From: Pseudomonas maioricensis
GTDB lineage: Bacteria > Pseudomonadota > Gammaproteobacteria > Pseudomonadales > Pseudomonadaceae
Direction: 5' to 3'
NCBI RefSeq assembly: GCF_022790535.1
Contig: NZ_LOHG01000014.1
Location: 60,220 to 124,219, forward strand
DNA: 64,000 bases
The position numbers and the translations under genes are program-made. Below the pieces are notes generated by a model. The model was not told the DNA's origin. It saw nothing but the letters and a program-made list of their open reading frames with translations, and did not search any database. This document shows positions 56,234 to 64,000 of this stretch, piece by piece (within the stretch, counting starts at the first letter, position 1; each line of letters starts with the position of its first letter).

Positions 56234-57586
56234 TTACAGTCGACCCAGATCGTTGACCAGCGCGAGCAACATAACGCCCACCACCAGACTGATACCAATC
56301 TGAACCCCCCAACCTTGAACCCTTTCCGAAAGGGGGCGACCACGTGCCCACTCAATCAGATAGAACAACAAATGCCCCCCGTCCAGCACTGGAATAGGCA
56401 GTAAATTCAGGACTCCCAGGCTTATGCTCAGATAAGCGAGGAAATTCAGGAAATCACCTATGCCCGACTGGGCCGAAGCGCCCGCCACTTTAGCAATGGT
56501 TATCGGTCCACTCAAGTTTTTTACCGAGAGCTCGCCGAACAACATTTTCCGGAGTGAATCGAGTGTCAGTACGCTCATGGTCCAGGTACGGCTGGCGCCC
56601 TCGGCCACAGCGGCCAACGGACCATAACTGACTTCGCGCAACATCTCCGGAGGCCAATCGATACCTTTGACACCAGCACCCAGATAACCGCTTGCAGCCT
56701 TGCCTTCACCGCGCGCGGCAAGTGTCAGCGGCACATCAAGCTGTGATCCGTCACGCTCGACACGCAGAGAAATTTTTGCATCCGGGCGCTCACGCACCCA
56801 ATCAACGACCTGCTGCCACTCGTCTACCGGACGACCGTCCAGGGCAATCAGCTTGTCCCCGGTTTTCAGACCGGCAGCCTGCGCAGGACCTTTCGGATCA
56901 AGCTCCGCCAGAACCGGCGGTAGTGCCGGACGCCACGGACGGATACCCAGCGACTTGATCGGGTCCGGCTCTTCGGCACCTTTCAGCCAGTTATCCAGCT
57001 CCAGACTGTGAGCGGTATCAACCGTTGCTCCAGATTCACGCACCTTCAGCGCGACCGAGCCACTCTCCCCCAAACGGCGCACCAACTGCAGATTCACAGC
57101 TGACCAGCCGGAAGTGGACTCGCCATCAACCGAAACAATTTCCTGACCGGCAGTCAGCCCTGCTTTCTGCGCAATACTGCCTGCCTCAACAGCGCCGATG
57201 ACCGGACGCACCTGCTGGCTACCCAGCATCGCCAAGACCCAGAAAAACACGATCGCCAGGAGAAAGTTCGCAATCGGGCCGGCACTGACAATGGCAATTC
57301 GCTGGTAAACCGACTTGCGATTGAACGACTGATCCGCCAACTCGGGAGGAACGTTGCCTTCACGCTCATCAAGCATTTTCACGTAGCCGCCCAGCGGGAT
57401 GGCAGCGATCACATACTCGGTCCCCTGACGATCATGCCAGCGCACCAACGGCGTGCCGAAACCGACGGAAAAACGTAAAACCTTGACGCCACAACGCCGC
57501 GCCACCCAGAAGTGACCGTATTCGTGAAAGGTAACCAGCACGCCCAGCGCAACCAGGGTGCCAACAATCATATAGAGCGCGCTCAT
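56234..57586 (-). CDS. rseP: Site-2 intramembrane zinc protease RseP (MucP)
   Basis: 450 residues. Cuts anti-sigma factors such as MucA/RseA within the membrane, releasing AlgU/SigE. Zn motif FHEYGHFWVARR (HExxH) near residue 20 and the third ligand in LPIPVLDGGHLLFYL near 395. Two PDZ domains lie between (about 120-195 and 205-280). Four membrane segments are expected. ATG 57586 has GGAGAAGG upstream; TTG 57589 is adjacent. Confidence 0.96.
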   Translation of the reverse strand: MSALYMIVGTLVALGVLVTFHEYGHFWVARRCGVKVLRFSVGFGTPLVRWHDRQGTEYVIAAIPLGGYVKMLDEREGNVPPELADQSFNRKSVYQRIAIVSAGPIANFLLAIVFFWVLAMLGSQQVRPVIGAVEAGSIAQKAGLTAGQEIVSVDGESTSGWSAVNLQLVRRLGESGSVALKVRESGATVDTAHSLELDNWLKGAEEPDPIKSLGIRPWRPALPPVLAELDPKGPAQAAGLKTGDKLIALDGRPVDEWQQVVDWVRERPDAKISLRVERDGSQLDVPLTLAARGEGKAASGYLGAGVKGIDWPPEMLREVSYGPLAAVAEGASRTWTMSVLTLDSLRKMLFGELSVKNLSGPITIAKVAGASAQSGIGDFLNFLAYLSISLGVLNLLPIPVLDGGHLLFYLIEWARGRPLSERVQGWGVQIGISLVVGVMLLALVNDLGRL

Positions 57587-57646
57587 CAACCTTCTCCGGG
57601 TACTGGCTGGTTCAAGCCCTGCACCAGCACCTTCTAGCCTCTGCGA

Positions 57647-58837
57647 TTATCGCCCGTTGCGGCTGAGCCATTGCTCTGCCAGAACGCGCGCTTTTGAATC
57701 CGCATCAAATACCGCCTCCAGATCAGGGAGCGGGACAACGGGTTCAAGATTCAAAACATCGTCGATCATACTCGCGATTTCCGGATAACGGATGCGCCGA
57801 TCAAGAAATGCGGCCACTGCAACTTCGTTTACCGCGTTCAACATGGCCGGAGCACTGTTACCCGCTTCGGCAGCTTGCCGCGCCAGACGCAGGCACGGAA
57901 AGCGCTGCTCGTCGGGAGCCTGGAAATCCAGACGCGCAATACTGAACAGGTCCAGTGGCGCAACGCCCGAGTCAATACGTTGCGGCCAGGCCAAGGCATG
58001 AGCAATAGGCGTGCGCATATCCGGGTTACCCAACTGAGCAAGCACCGACCCATCCACGTAATCAACCATGGAATGGATGACGCTCTGGGGATGAATAACA
58101 ACCTCAATCTGCTCAGGTCGCGCGTCGAAGAGCCAGCAAGCCTCGATAAGCTCAAGCCCCTTGTTCATCATGCTCGCCGAGTCCACCGATATTTTTCGTC
58201 CCATTGACCAGTTGGGATGGGCACAGGCTTGCTCAGGGGATACGTCATGCAGCTCGCTCAGTGGCGTTTCGCGAAACGGGCCACCAGAGGCTGTCAGCAG
58301 AATGCGTCGCACGCCAACCGGGGCCAGACCGCGCGCATAATCAAGCGGCAAGCACTGGAAAATTGCGTTGTGCTCGCTATCTATAGGCAGCAACACCGCA
58401 CCATTCTGACGAACCGCCTGCATGAACAAGGCGCCGGACATGACCAGCGCTTCCTTGTTCGCCAACAGGACTTTCTTGCCAGCCTCAACAGCCGCCAGCG
58501 TAGGCCGCAAACCAGCAGCGCCCACAATGGCAGCAAGCACAGTATCAACCTGCGAATGAGCAGCCACCTCGCAAAGACCACCCTCCCCCACCAGTACTCG
58601 AGTATCGAGACCGGCCGCGGCCAGATCATCCTGTAACTTGCGGGCAGCCTCCTGAGTCGGCAGCACAGCAAAGCGCGGTGTGTGCTTGATGCACAACGCC
58701 AGCAATTCACTTTGGCGACTGAAGCCAGTCAGGGCAAATACCTGATAGAGATCGGGATGACGAGCAATGACATCGAGGGTGCTTAGACCCACCGAGCCAG
58801 TAGCACCTAAAACGGTTACCTGTTGAGGACGACTCAC
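57647..58837 (-). CDS. dxr: 1-deoxy-D-xylulose 5-phosphate reductoisomerase Dxr
   Basis: 396 residues. NADPH-dependent second step of the MEP isoprenoid route. NADPH loop VLGATGSVGLSTLDVIARHP at the N terminus; metal ligands in LPIDSEHNAIFQCL near 145 and MMNKGLELIEACWLF near 225; ASGGPFRETPL near 178; GRKISVDSASMM. GTG at 58837 is chosen: it overlaps the cdsA stop as GTGA and gives the family length. A TTG at 58849 would add four residues. Confidence 0.96.
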   Translation of the reverse strand: MSRPQQVTVLGATGSVGLSTLDVIARHPDLYQVFALTGFSRQSELLALCIKHTPRFAVLPTQEAARKLQDDLAAAGLDTRVLVGEGGLCEVAAHSQVDTVLAAIVGAAGLRPTLAAVEAGKKVLLANKEALVMSGALFMQAVRQNGAVLLPIDSEHNAIFQCLPLDYARGLAPVGVRRILLTASGGPFRETPLSELHDVSPEQACAHPNWSMGRKISVDSASMMNKGLELIEACWLFDARPEQIEVVIHPQSVIHSMVDYVDGSVLAQLGNPDMRTPIAHALAWPQRIDSGVAPLDLFSIARLDFQAPDEQRFPCLRLARQAAEAGNSAPAMLNAVNEVAVAAFLDRRIRYPEIASMIDDVLNLEPVVPLPDLEAVFDADSKARVLAEQWLSRNGR

Positions 58838-59649
58838 AGCACGCCCCAATCAGCAGCCCAAAGCAGCACGGCAAAAACCGGAATCGCAGCGGTCAGGCTG
58901 TCGATGCGGTCAAGCACCCCACCGTGGCCAGGCAACAGATTGCTACTGTCCTTGATACCTGACAGACGCTTGAACATGCTTTCGGTCAAATCGCCCACCA
59001 CAGAGATAAATACGACGATTGCCGTACTCAGCAAGCCGAATAGAAACTGCGAGGCGGACCAGTCGCGAAAGACGCCGACAATCACAGTGATCAACAGGCA
59101 GGTGGCCAAACCACCATAGACACCTTCCCAGCTTTTACCCGGGCTGACTTTCGGCGCCAGTTTGCGCTTGCCAAATGCCTTGCCGGAGAAATAGGCACCA
59201 ATGTCTGCGCCCCATACCAGCACCATGACCGCAAGAATCAACCAGTTACCCAGCGGCCATTGCTTGATCAATACCAGCCCCTGCCACGCAGGAAGCAGAA
59301 TCAACAGACCGATCGCAAGCTTGCAGATCGCGCTGGACCAATGACGGCTGGACTCCGGATAGGTCAGCACCAGCCAGGTTGCAACCGCCCACCAGATGAC
59401 TGCCGCCACCAGAATCCAGGGCGCAAGGCCCGGCATCAGGTAAAGCAGGAACAGCAGTGCAGCAACGCACACCGCATAGGCGACACGCGCCGATTGAGCA
59501 GGGAACCCCGCCAGACGCGCCCACTCCCAGGCGCCCAGGGTAACTACGATGCCAATGAACAGCGCGAAGCTGGCCCCGGACAATAGAAAAAAACCGCAAA
59601 GCGCAATCGGCAGCAGAATAAGCGCCGTGATGATCCGTTGTTTCAGCAT
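58834..59649 (-). CDS. cdsA: Phosphatidate cytidylyltransferase CdsA
   Basis: 271 residues. Makes CDP-diacylglycerol from phosphatidate and CTP at the inner membrane. About eight hydrophobic segments. The family signature FKRLSGIKDSSNLLPGHGG, followed by DRIDS, is complete near residue 220. Its ATG overlaps the uppS stop (TAATG). Confidence 0.97.
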   Translation of the reverse strand: MLKQRIITALILLPIALCGFFLLSGASFALFIGIVVTLGAWEWARLAGFPAQSARVAYAVCVAALLFLLYLMPGLAPWILVAAVIWWAVATWLVLTYPESSRHWSSAICKLAIGLLILLPAWQGLVLIKQWPLGNWLILAVMVLVWGADIGAYFSGKAFGKRKLAPKVSPGKSWEGVYGGLATCLLITVIVGVFRDWSASQFLFGLLSTAIVVFISVVGDLTESMFKRLSGIKDSSNLLPGHGGVLDRIDSLTAAIPVFAVLLWAADWGVL

Positions 59650-60404
59650 TAAACCCGGGCTCCAGCTTCGATCTGCTCGCTCGTTTTACCGAAGCGACGT
59701 TGACGCGAAGCGAAATCAGCCAGCGCGGCGCGCATGGCATCGTGTTTGAAGTCCGGCCAGAACAGGTCGGAGAAATACAGCTCGGCATACGCCAGCTGCC
59801 AAAGCAGGAAGTTACTGATGCGATGCTCGCCACCGGTACGAATACACAAGTCCGGCAACGGCAGATCACCGGTCGCCAGGCAGGTTTGCAACAATTCAGG
59901 CGTTATGTCATCCGGACGCAGATGCCCGGCCTGCACTTCACGCGCCAGGCGCTGCGCAGCCTGAGCAATGTCCCATTGACCACCATAATTGGCGGCAATC
60001 TGCAGAACAAAACGGTCGTTTCCTGCGGTACTGTTTTCAGCTTCTCGCATCGCGGCTTGAAGCTCGGGGTGAAAACGGGATCGGTCGCCGATAATGCGCA
60101 AACTGATCTGGTTTTCATTCAGGCGCTTGGTTTCACGGCGCAAGGCCGTGAAAAAAAGCTCCATCAACGCCCCGACTTCTTCGGCTGGTCGCTGCCAGTT
60201 TTCACTGGAGAACGCGAACAGCGTGAGCACCTCAACCTTGGCTTCGGCGCACACTTCAATGACCGCACGAACCGCGTCGACACCGGCTTTATGACCTGCA
60301 ACACCGGGCAACAGACGCTTTTTCGCCCACCGGTTATTGCCATCCATGATGATCGCGACATGACGCGGCACCGATGAAGGCGCGGTCGACTTAGTCTTTT
60401 CCAT
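59649..60404 (-). CDS. uppS: Undecaprenyl diphosphate synthase (di-trans,poly-cis type) UppS
   Basis: 251 residues. Adds cis-isoprene units to farnesyl diphosphate to make the C55 carrier for cell-wall and O-antigen sugars. Catalytic Asp and neighbours in AIIMDGNNRWAKKRLLPG near residue 18; FAFSSENWQRPAEEV near 70; IRTGGEHRISNFLLWQLAYA near 190, plus FSDLFWPDF, all typical. Confidence 0.97.
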   Translation of the reverse strand: MEKTKSTAPSSVPRHVAIIMDGNNRWAKKRLLPGVAGHKAGVDAVRAVIEVCAEAKVEVLTLFAFSSENWQRPAEEVGALMELFFTALRRETKRLNENQISLRIIGDRSRFHPELQAAMREAENSTAGNDRFVLQIAANYGGQWDIAQAAQRLAREVQAGHLRPDDITPELLQTCLATGDLPLPDLCIRTGGEHRISNFLLWQLAYAELYFSDLFWPDFKHDAMRAALADFASRQRRFGKTSEQIEAGARV

Positions 60405-60420
60405 GAAAGCGCCCCGAACC

Positions 60421-60978
60421 TTATACGGCCATCAGGTCTGCTTCTTTTGCCTTGGTGGCTGCGTCGATATCAGCCTCTGCCTTGTCGGTCAGCTTCTGGA
60501 TATCGGCAGCAGCACGACGCTCTTCGTCTTCGCTGATTTCCTTGTCCTTGACCAATTTCTTCAGATCACCCAAGGCATCACGGCGAATATTACGCACAGC
60601 AACACGCGCATCTTCTGCCGCGCTGCGGGCCTGCTTGGTAAAGCCCTTACGGGTTTCTTCAGTCAGGGCCGGCATCGAGATAAGCAACAGCTCACCGAGG
60701 TTGGTCGGATTGAGGTTCAAACCGGCGCTCTGGATCGCCTTGTCGACGGCAGCCAGCATGTTGCGCTCGAAAGCAACGACCTGCAGGGTGCGCGAGTCTT
60801 TTACAGTAACGTTGGCAACACCGCTCAAAGGGGTATCAGCGCCGTAGTACGGCACCATTACACTGCCCAAAATGCTTGGGTGGGCCTTGCCGGTGCGAAT
60901 CTGACCAAATGCATGGCTCAGGGATTCAAGGGATTTCTGCATGCGCTCTTGAGCGTCTTTCTTGATTTCGTTGATCAT
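60421..60978 (-). CDS. frr: Ribosome recycling factor
   Basis: 185 residues, standard length. Splits post-termination ribosomes with EF-G. Begins MINEIKKDAQERMQKSLESL; GKAHPSILGSVMV near 31 and VKDSRTLQVVAFERNML near 60 are family text. Its ATG overlaps the pyrH stop as ATGA. Confidence 0.97.
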   Translation of the reverse strand: MINEIKKDAQERMQKSLESLSHAFGQIRTGKAHPSILGSVMVPYYGADTPLSGVANVTVKDSRTLQVVAFERNMLAAVDKAIQSAGLNLNPTNLGELLLISMPALTEETRKGFTKQARSAAEDARVAVRNIRRDALGDLKKLVKDKEISEDEERRAAADIQKLTDKAEADIDAATKAKEADLMAV

Positions 60979-61718
60979 TGTGCGCCTTCCTCGATCAGGG
61001 TTCCTTCAGCGCCGCCGTGTACGATATTCAGCAGGGCGCCGGGCTTGTTCATATTAAAAACACGGAGTGGCATCTTGTGATCGCGGCACAGGCAGATTGC
61101 CGTCAGGTCCATGACACCCAGCTTGCGATCCAGCACTTCATCGTAAGTCAGATGATCGAACTTCTCTGCATGCGGGTCTTTGAATGGATCTGCGGTGTAC
61201 ACACCGTCTACCTTGGTTGCCTTGAGAACAACGTCGGCATCGATTTCGATTGCTCGCAGGCAAGCAGCCGAATCGGTGGTGAAGAACGGATTGCCTGTAC
61301 CGGCCGCGAAGATCACGACCTCTTTTGAACTCAGGTGACGCATGGCTTTACGACGATCATAGTGATCAGTCACACCCACCATCGAAATGGCAGACATCAC
61401 GATGGCGGAGATATTGGCACGCTCCAGAGCATCGCGCATTGCCAGAGCATTCATCACAGTGGCCAGCATGCCCATGTGATCACCCGTAACACGATCCATG
61501 CCGGCAGCACTCAATGCTGCGCCACGGAACAGGTTACCTCCCCCGATAACCAGTCCTACCTGAACGCCTATGCCAACCAGTTGGCCGACTTCAAGCGCCA
61601 TGCGATCCAGTACTTTGGGATCGATTCCGAACTCTTCGGAGCCCATCAGGGCCTCGCCGCTAAGCTTGAGTAGAATGCGTTTATAGCGAGCCTGATAACC
61701 ACTGCCCTGCTGAGCCAT
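60975..61718 (-). CDS. pyrH: Uridylate kinase PyrH (UMP kinase)
   Basis: 247 residues. Hexameric bacterial UMP kinase. RILLKLSGEALMGSEEFGID near residue 13; LVIGGGNLFRGAALSAAGMD near 55; DSAACLRAIEIDADVVLKAT near 150. In the usual rpsB-tsf-pyrH-frr order. Confidence 0.97.
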   Translation of the reverse strand: MAQQGSGYQARYKRILLKLSGEALMGSEEFGIDPKVLDRMALEVGQLVGIGVQVGLVIGGGNLFRGAALSAAGMDRVTGDHMGMLATVMNALAMRDALERANISAIVMSAISMVGVTDHYDRRKAMRHLSSKEVVIFAAGTGNPFFTTDSAACLRAIEIDADVVLKATKVDGVYTADPFKDPHAEKFDHLTYDEVLDRKLGVMDLTAICLCRDHKMPLRVFNMNKPGALLNIVHGGAEGTLIEEGAQ

Positions 61719-61869
61719 TGCGAATCTCTCCTGCGGCGTTTTCTGAAAAAAATCTGTGCGGGCATTTTATGCCTGCGCTAACTCTAGCTTGACGCTGCGA
61801 CAGCGTCAGAAGAATGCAGCCTTGTAAGCCACTTCTCCAAGGAAAACAAATACCTTTTCCTTTTTGACA

Positions 61870-61901
61870 AAGAGGCTGCGCGCGTAAGCGGGCAGCCTCT
61901 T
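61870..61901 (-). terminator. Hairpin after tsf
   Basis: Perfect 10-bp arms AAGAGGCTGC/GCAGCCTCTT with a 12-base loop, 24 bases past the tsf stop. There is no T-run after it on the reverse strand, so it may be a Rho-linked or RNA-processing hairpin rather than a strong terminator. Confidence 0.5.
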
Positions 61902-61924
61902 CGGTTCAACAGTTGCAAACCATC

Positions 61925-62797
61925 TTATTGCTTGGAAGCAGCAGCCACTTGAGCAGCAACTTCGTCTGCGAAGTTATCAACTGGCTTCTCGATGCCTTCG
62001 CCCACTTTGAAGTAGGTGAAAGAAACGATTTCAGCGCCGGCTTTCTTGGCCAGATCGCCTACTTTGATTTCCGGGTTCTTGACGAACGCTTGCTCAACCA
62101 GGCTAGCTTCAGCCAGGAACTTGGTGATGCGACCGGCAACCATTTTTTCAACGATTTCGGCTGGCTTGCCTTTGATCTTGTCTTCGTTCAGTTGCAGGAA
62201 GACGCCCTTCTCGCGCTCGATCGCTTCGGCAGAAACTTCCGAAGGCAGCAGGAACTCAGGGTTGCTGGCAGCAACGTGCATCGCGATGTCTTTGGCCAGT
62301 TCAGCGTCGCCGCCTTTCAGGACAACAACAACACCGATCTTGTTGCCGTGCAGGTAAGCGTTGACCACGTCACCTTCAATGCTCGACAGACGACGGATGT
62401 TGACGTTCTCGCCAACTTTGGCAACCAGAGCAGTACGCTCGACTTCCTGAGCTTCGATCAGCGGAGCTGCATCAGTCAGTTTGTCAGCGAATGCTTTTTC
62501 CAGGCTGCTGGTGACGAAGTTCTTGAAATCGTCTTGCAGGGCCAGGAAGTCAGTCTGGGAGTTGACTTCGATGATGGTAGCGCGCTTGCCATCTTCAGCA
62601 ACCTTGACAGCGATAGCGCCTTCAGCAGCAACGTTGCCTGCCTTTTTGGCAGCCTTGATCGCGCCCGAAGCACGCATGTCATCAATGGCTTTTTCGATGT
62701 CGCCGCCAGCCTTGGTCAAGGCCTTTTTGCAATCCATCATGCCTTCGCCGGTACGCTCGCGCAGTTCTTTAACCAACGCTGCAGTAATCTCTGCCAT
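61925..62797 (-). CDS. tsf: Translation elongation factor Ts
   Basis: 290 residues. GDP/GTP exchange factor for EF-Tu. N-terminal signature LRERTGEGMMDCKKALTKAG near residue 11 and the EF-Tu contact EVNSQTDFLALQDDFK near 75. The ATG at 62797 (MAEITAALVKELRERTGEG) has GAGGATTTT upstream. It lies after rpsB with a strong hairpin between. Confidence 0.98.
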   Translation of the reverse strand: MAEITAALVKELRERTGEGMMDCKKALTKAGGDIEKAIDDMRASGAIKAAKKAGNVAAEGAIAVKVAEDGKRATIIEVNSQTDFLALQDDFKNFVTSSLEKAFADKLTDAAPLIEAQEVERTALVAKVGENVNIRRLSSIEGDVVNAYLHGNKIGVVVVLKGGDAELAKDIAMHVAASNPEFLLPSEVSAEAIEREKGVFLQLNEDKIKGKPAEIVEKMVAGRITKFLAEASLVEQAFVKNPEIKVGDLAKKAGAEIVSFTYFKVGEGIEKPVDNFADEVAAQVAAASKQ

Positions 62798-62929
62798 TTC
62801 AAAATCCTCTTGGATAGGTCTTAAACCATTCCACCCGCCAGAGCGGGCGTTCAAATTCTTGAAAACGCATGGTGACAGCCGTAGATGACAAGAACGTCAT
62901 GACAACGCCGACACATGGTTTTCGAGGTG

Positions 62930-62958
62930 GCAAAAAGGGGGCCAAGCCCCCTTTTTGC
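62930..62958. terminator. Perfect bidirectional terminator between rpsB and tsf
   Basis: GCAAAAAGGGGG / CCCCCTTTTTGC, 12-bp perfect stem and 5-base loop, with T-runs in both directions. It starts 29 bases past the rpsB stop and should lower tsf relative to rpsB. Confidence 0.88.
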
Positions 62959-62987
62959 GTACTGAGTAAACGCTAGGCGTTAGTTAC

Positions 62988-63728
62988 TCAGCCTTCAACT
63001 GCAGCTGCTGGAGCTTCTTCGACGAAAACGTCGGTGCCGCCAGCAACATTGTTGCGACCACGGATTACAGCATCAGCCATCGAACCCATGTACAGCTGGA
63101 TAGCGCGGATTGCGTCATCGTTGCCTGGGATGATGTAGTCAACGCCTTCCGGGCTGCTGTTGGTATCGACTACGCCGATAACCGGGATACCCAGCTTGTT
63201 AGCTTCGGTGATCGCGATGCGCTCGTGATCAACGTCGATAACGAACAGTGCGTCTGGCAGACCGCCCATGTCCTTGATACCACCCAGGCTACGATCCAGC
63301 TTTTCCAGATCGCGAGTGCGCATCAGCGCCTCTTTCTTGGTCAGCTTGGCGAAAGTACCGTCTTCAGCCTGTACTTCAAGCTCACGCAGACGCTTGATCG
63401 ACTGACGGATGGTTTTGAAGTTGGTCAGCATGCCGCCCAACCAGCGGTGATCGACGTACGGCGAACCGCAACGTGCTGCTTCTTCAGCAACGATCTTGCC
63501 AGCGGAACGCTTGGTGCCGACGAACAGAATCTTGTTTTTGCCCGAAGCCAGTTTTTCAACGAAAGTCAGAGCTTCGTTGAACATAGGCAGGGTTTTTTCA
63601 AGGTTGATAATGTGAATCTTGTTACGCGCGCCGAAAATGTATTTACCCATTTTCGGGTTCCAGTAACGGGTCTGGTGACCGAAGTGCACACCGGCCTTCA
63701 GCATATCGCGCATGTTGACTTGGGACAT
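62988..63728 (-). CDS. rpsB: 30S ribosomal protein S2
   Basis: 246 residues. Small-subunit protein that bridges head and body. MSQVNMRDMLKAGVHFGHQT at the N terminus, then YIFGARNKIHIINLEKTL, WLGGMLTNFKTIRQSIKRL and IPGNDDAIRAIQLY. Starts the rpsB-tsf operon. GGAAC lies ahead of the ATG. Confidence 0.98.
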   Translation of the reverse strand: MSQVNMRDMLKAGVHFGHQTRYWNPKMGKYIFGARNKIHIINLEKTLPMFNEALTFVEKLASGKNKILFVGTKRSAGKIVAEEAARCGSPYVDHRWLGGMLTNFKTIRQSIKRLRELEVQAEDGTFAKLTKKEALMRTRDLEKLDRSLGGIKDMGGLPDALFVIDVDHERIAITEANKLGIPVIGVVDTNSSPEGVDYIIPGNDDAIRAIQLYMGSMADAVIRGRNNVAGGTDVFVEEAPAAAVEG

Positions 63729-63865
63729 GATAGTTCCTTGATAAGTCGGGTTAGGCCTCCACGTATCCCAATGACCAACCAGCGGCTTCGAGCCGAGGGC
63801 ACCCAGGTCATCGTGTCGACACGTGTGTGGGTTAGTGCTTGCGGGGCTTACCCCGGAAAGCGGCG

Positions 63866-63873
63866 CATTTTAT
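63866..63873 (-). promoter_or_regulatory. Candidate -10 element of the rpsB promoter
   Basis: Reverse strand TATAAAAT about 137 bases upstream of the rpsB ATG, followed by a GC-rich CGCC discriminator of ribosomal-gene type. A matching -35 is not clear. The remaining 63729-64000 holds no gene; map usually lies just beyond on the other strand. Confidence 0.4.
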
Positions 63874-64000
63874 ACCATAGAAGTCTGGATAACGGAACTC
63901 GAATTACGTGCAGGTTGCACGATGCTTTACTGCCCCACTCATTAGCCCTGTGTAAGCACGAATAATGCGGAGGCGATTTTTTGCGTACATATCCATTACC

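Overview
The window is a block of conserved chromosome from a Pseudomonas, most likely of the fluorescens/putida/syringae side of the genus. Evidence: an OprD-type porin, the fpr-finR pair, the mutS-fdxA-rsmZ-rpoS-nlpD-pcm-surE-truD-ispF run, the glutathione-dependent formaldehyde module with its LysR regulator, the lpx-bamA-rseP-cdsA-tsf-rpsB run on one strand, and many Pseudomonas-type extragenic palindromes. Both ends are cut: base 1 lies inside the porin gene, and the window ends in the region upstream of rpsB.

Layout. 1-5250: end of a porin, proS, an unknown lipoprotein, dinB, and two near-identical initiator tRNA cassettes. 5537-9513: an MprF-type aminoacyl-phosphatidylglycerol synthase overlapping its probable hydrolase. 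9703-16347: kup, rimO, a YjaB-like acetyltransferase, a pseudouridine-synthase-like protein without the catalytic Asp, a YehS/DUF1456 protein and trmO. 16460-22581: fpr/finR (divergent), dgkA, the response regulator erdR, a DTW-domain tRNA modification enzyme, a small secreted QSregVF-type protein and a LOG-family protein. 22585-27794: recX-recA with a LexA box, pncC, a 43-residue ORF and mutS. 28042-34040: fdxA, the regulatory RNA RsmZ (reverse strand), rpoS, nlpD, pcm, surE, truD, ispF. 34094-37156: fghA and adhC with divergent gfnR. 37519-48970: ispD, ftsB, eno, kdsA, pyrG, tilS, accA, dnaE. 49045-63728: rnhB, lpxB, lpxA, fabZ, lpxD, skp, bamA, rseP, dxr, cdsA, uppS, frr, pyrH, tsf, rpsB.

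How the genes work together. From 38 kb onward the reverse strand groups envelope precursors (CDP-diacylglycerol, undecaprenyl diphosphate, lipid A, KDO, malonyl-CoA, isoprenoids) with outer-membrane assembly (BamA, Skp, RseP) and translation factors (EF-Ts, S2, RRF, PyrH). Many genes overlap by 1-4 bases (TAATG, TGATG, ATGA, GTGA), which points to coupled translation. The middle holds stress and DNA-repair control (RecA/RecX/MutS/DinB, RpoS, RsmZ).

No mobile element, prophage, CRISPR array or evident new defence or biosynthetic system was seen; this is core genome. The items most worth checking are the pseudouridine-synthase homologue with Gln at the catalytic Asp position, a compact multi-hairpin element at 37223-37409, the 43-residue ORF beside pncC, and the dense extragenic palindromes. 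Comparisons with other Pseudomonas genomes are from memory, not from a search.
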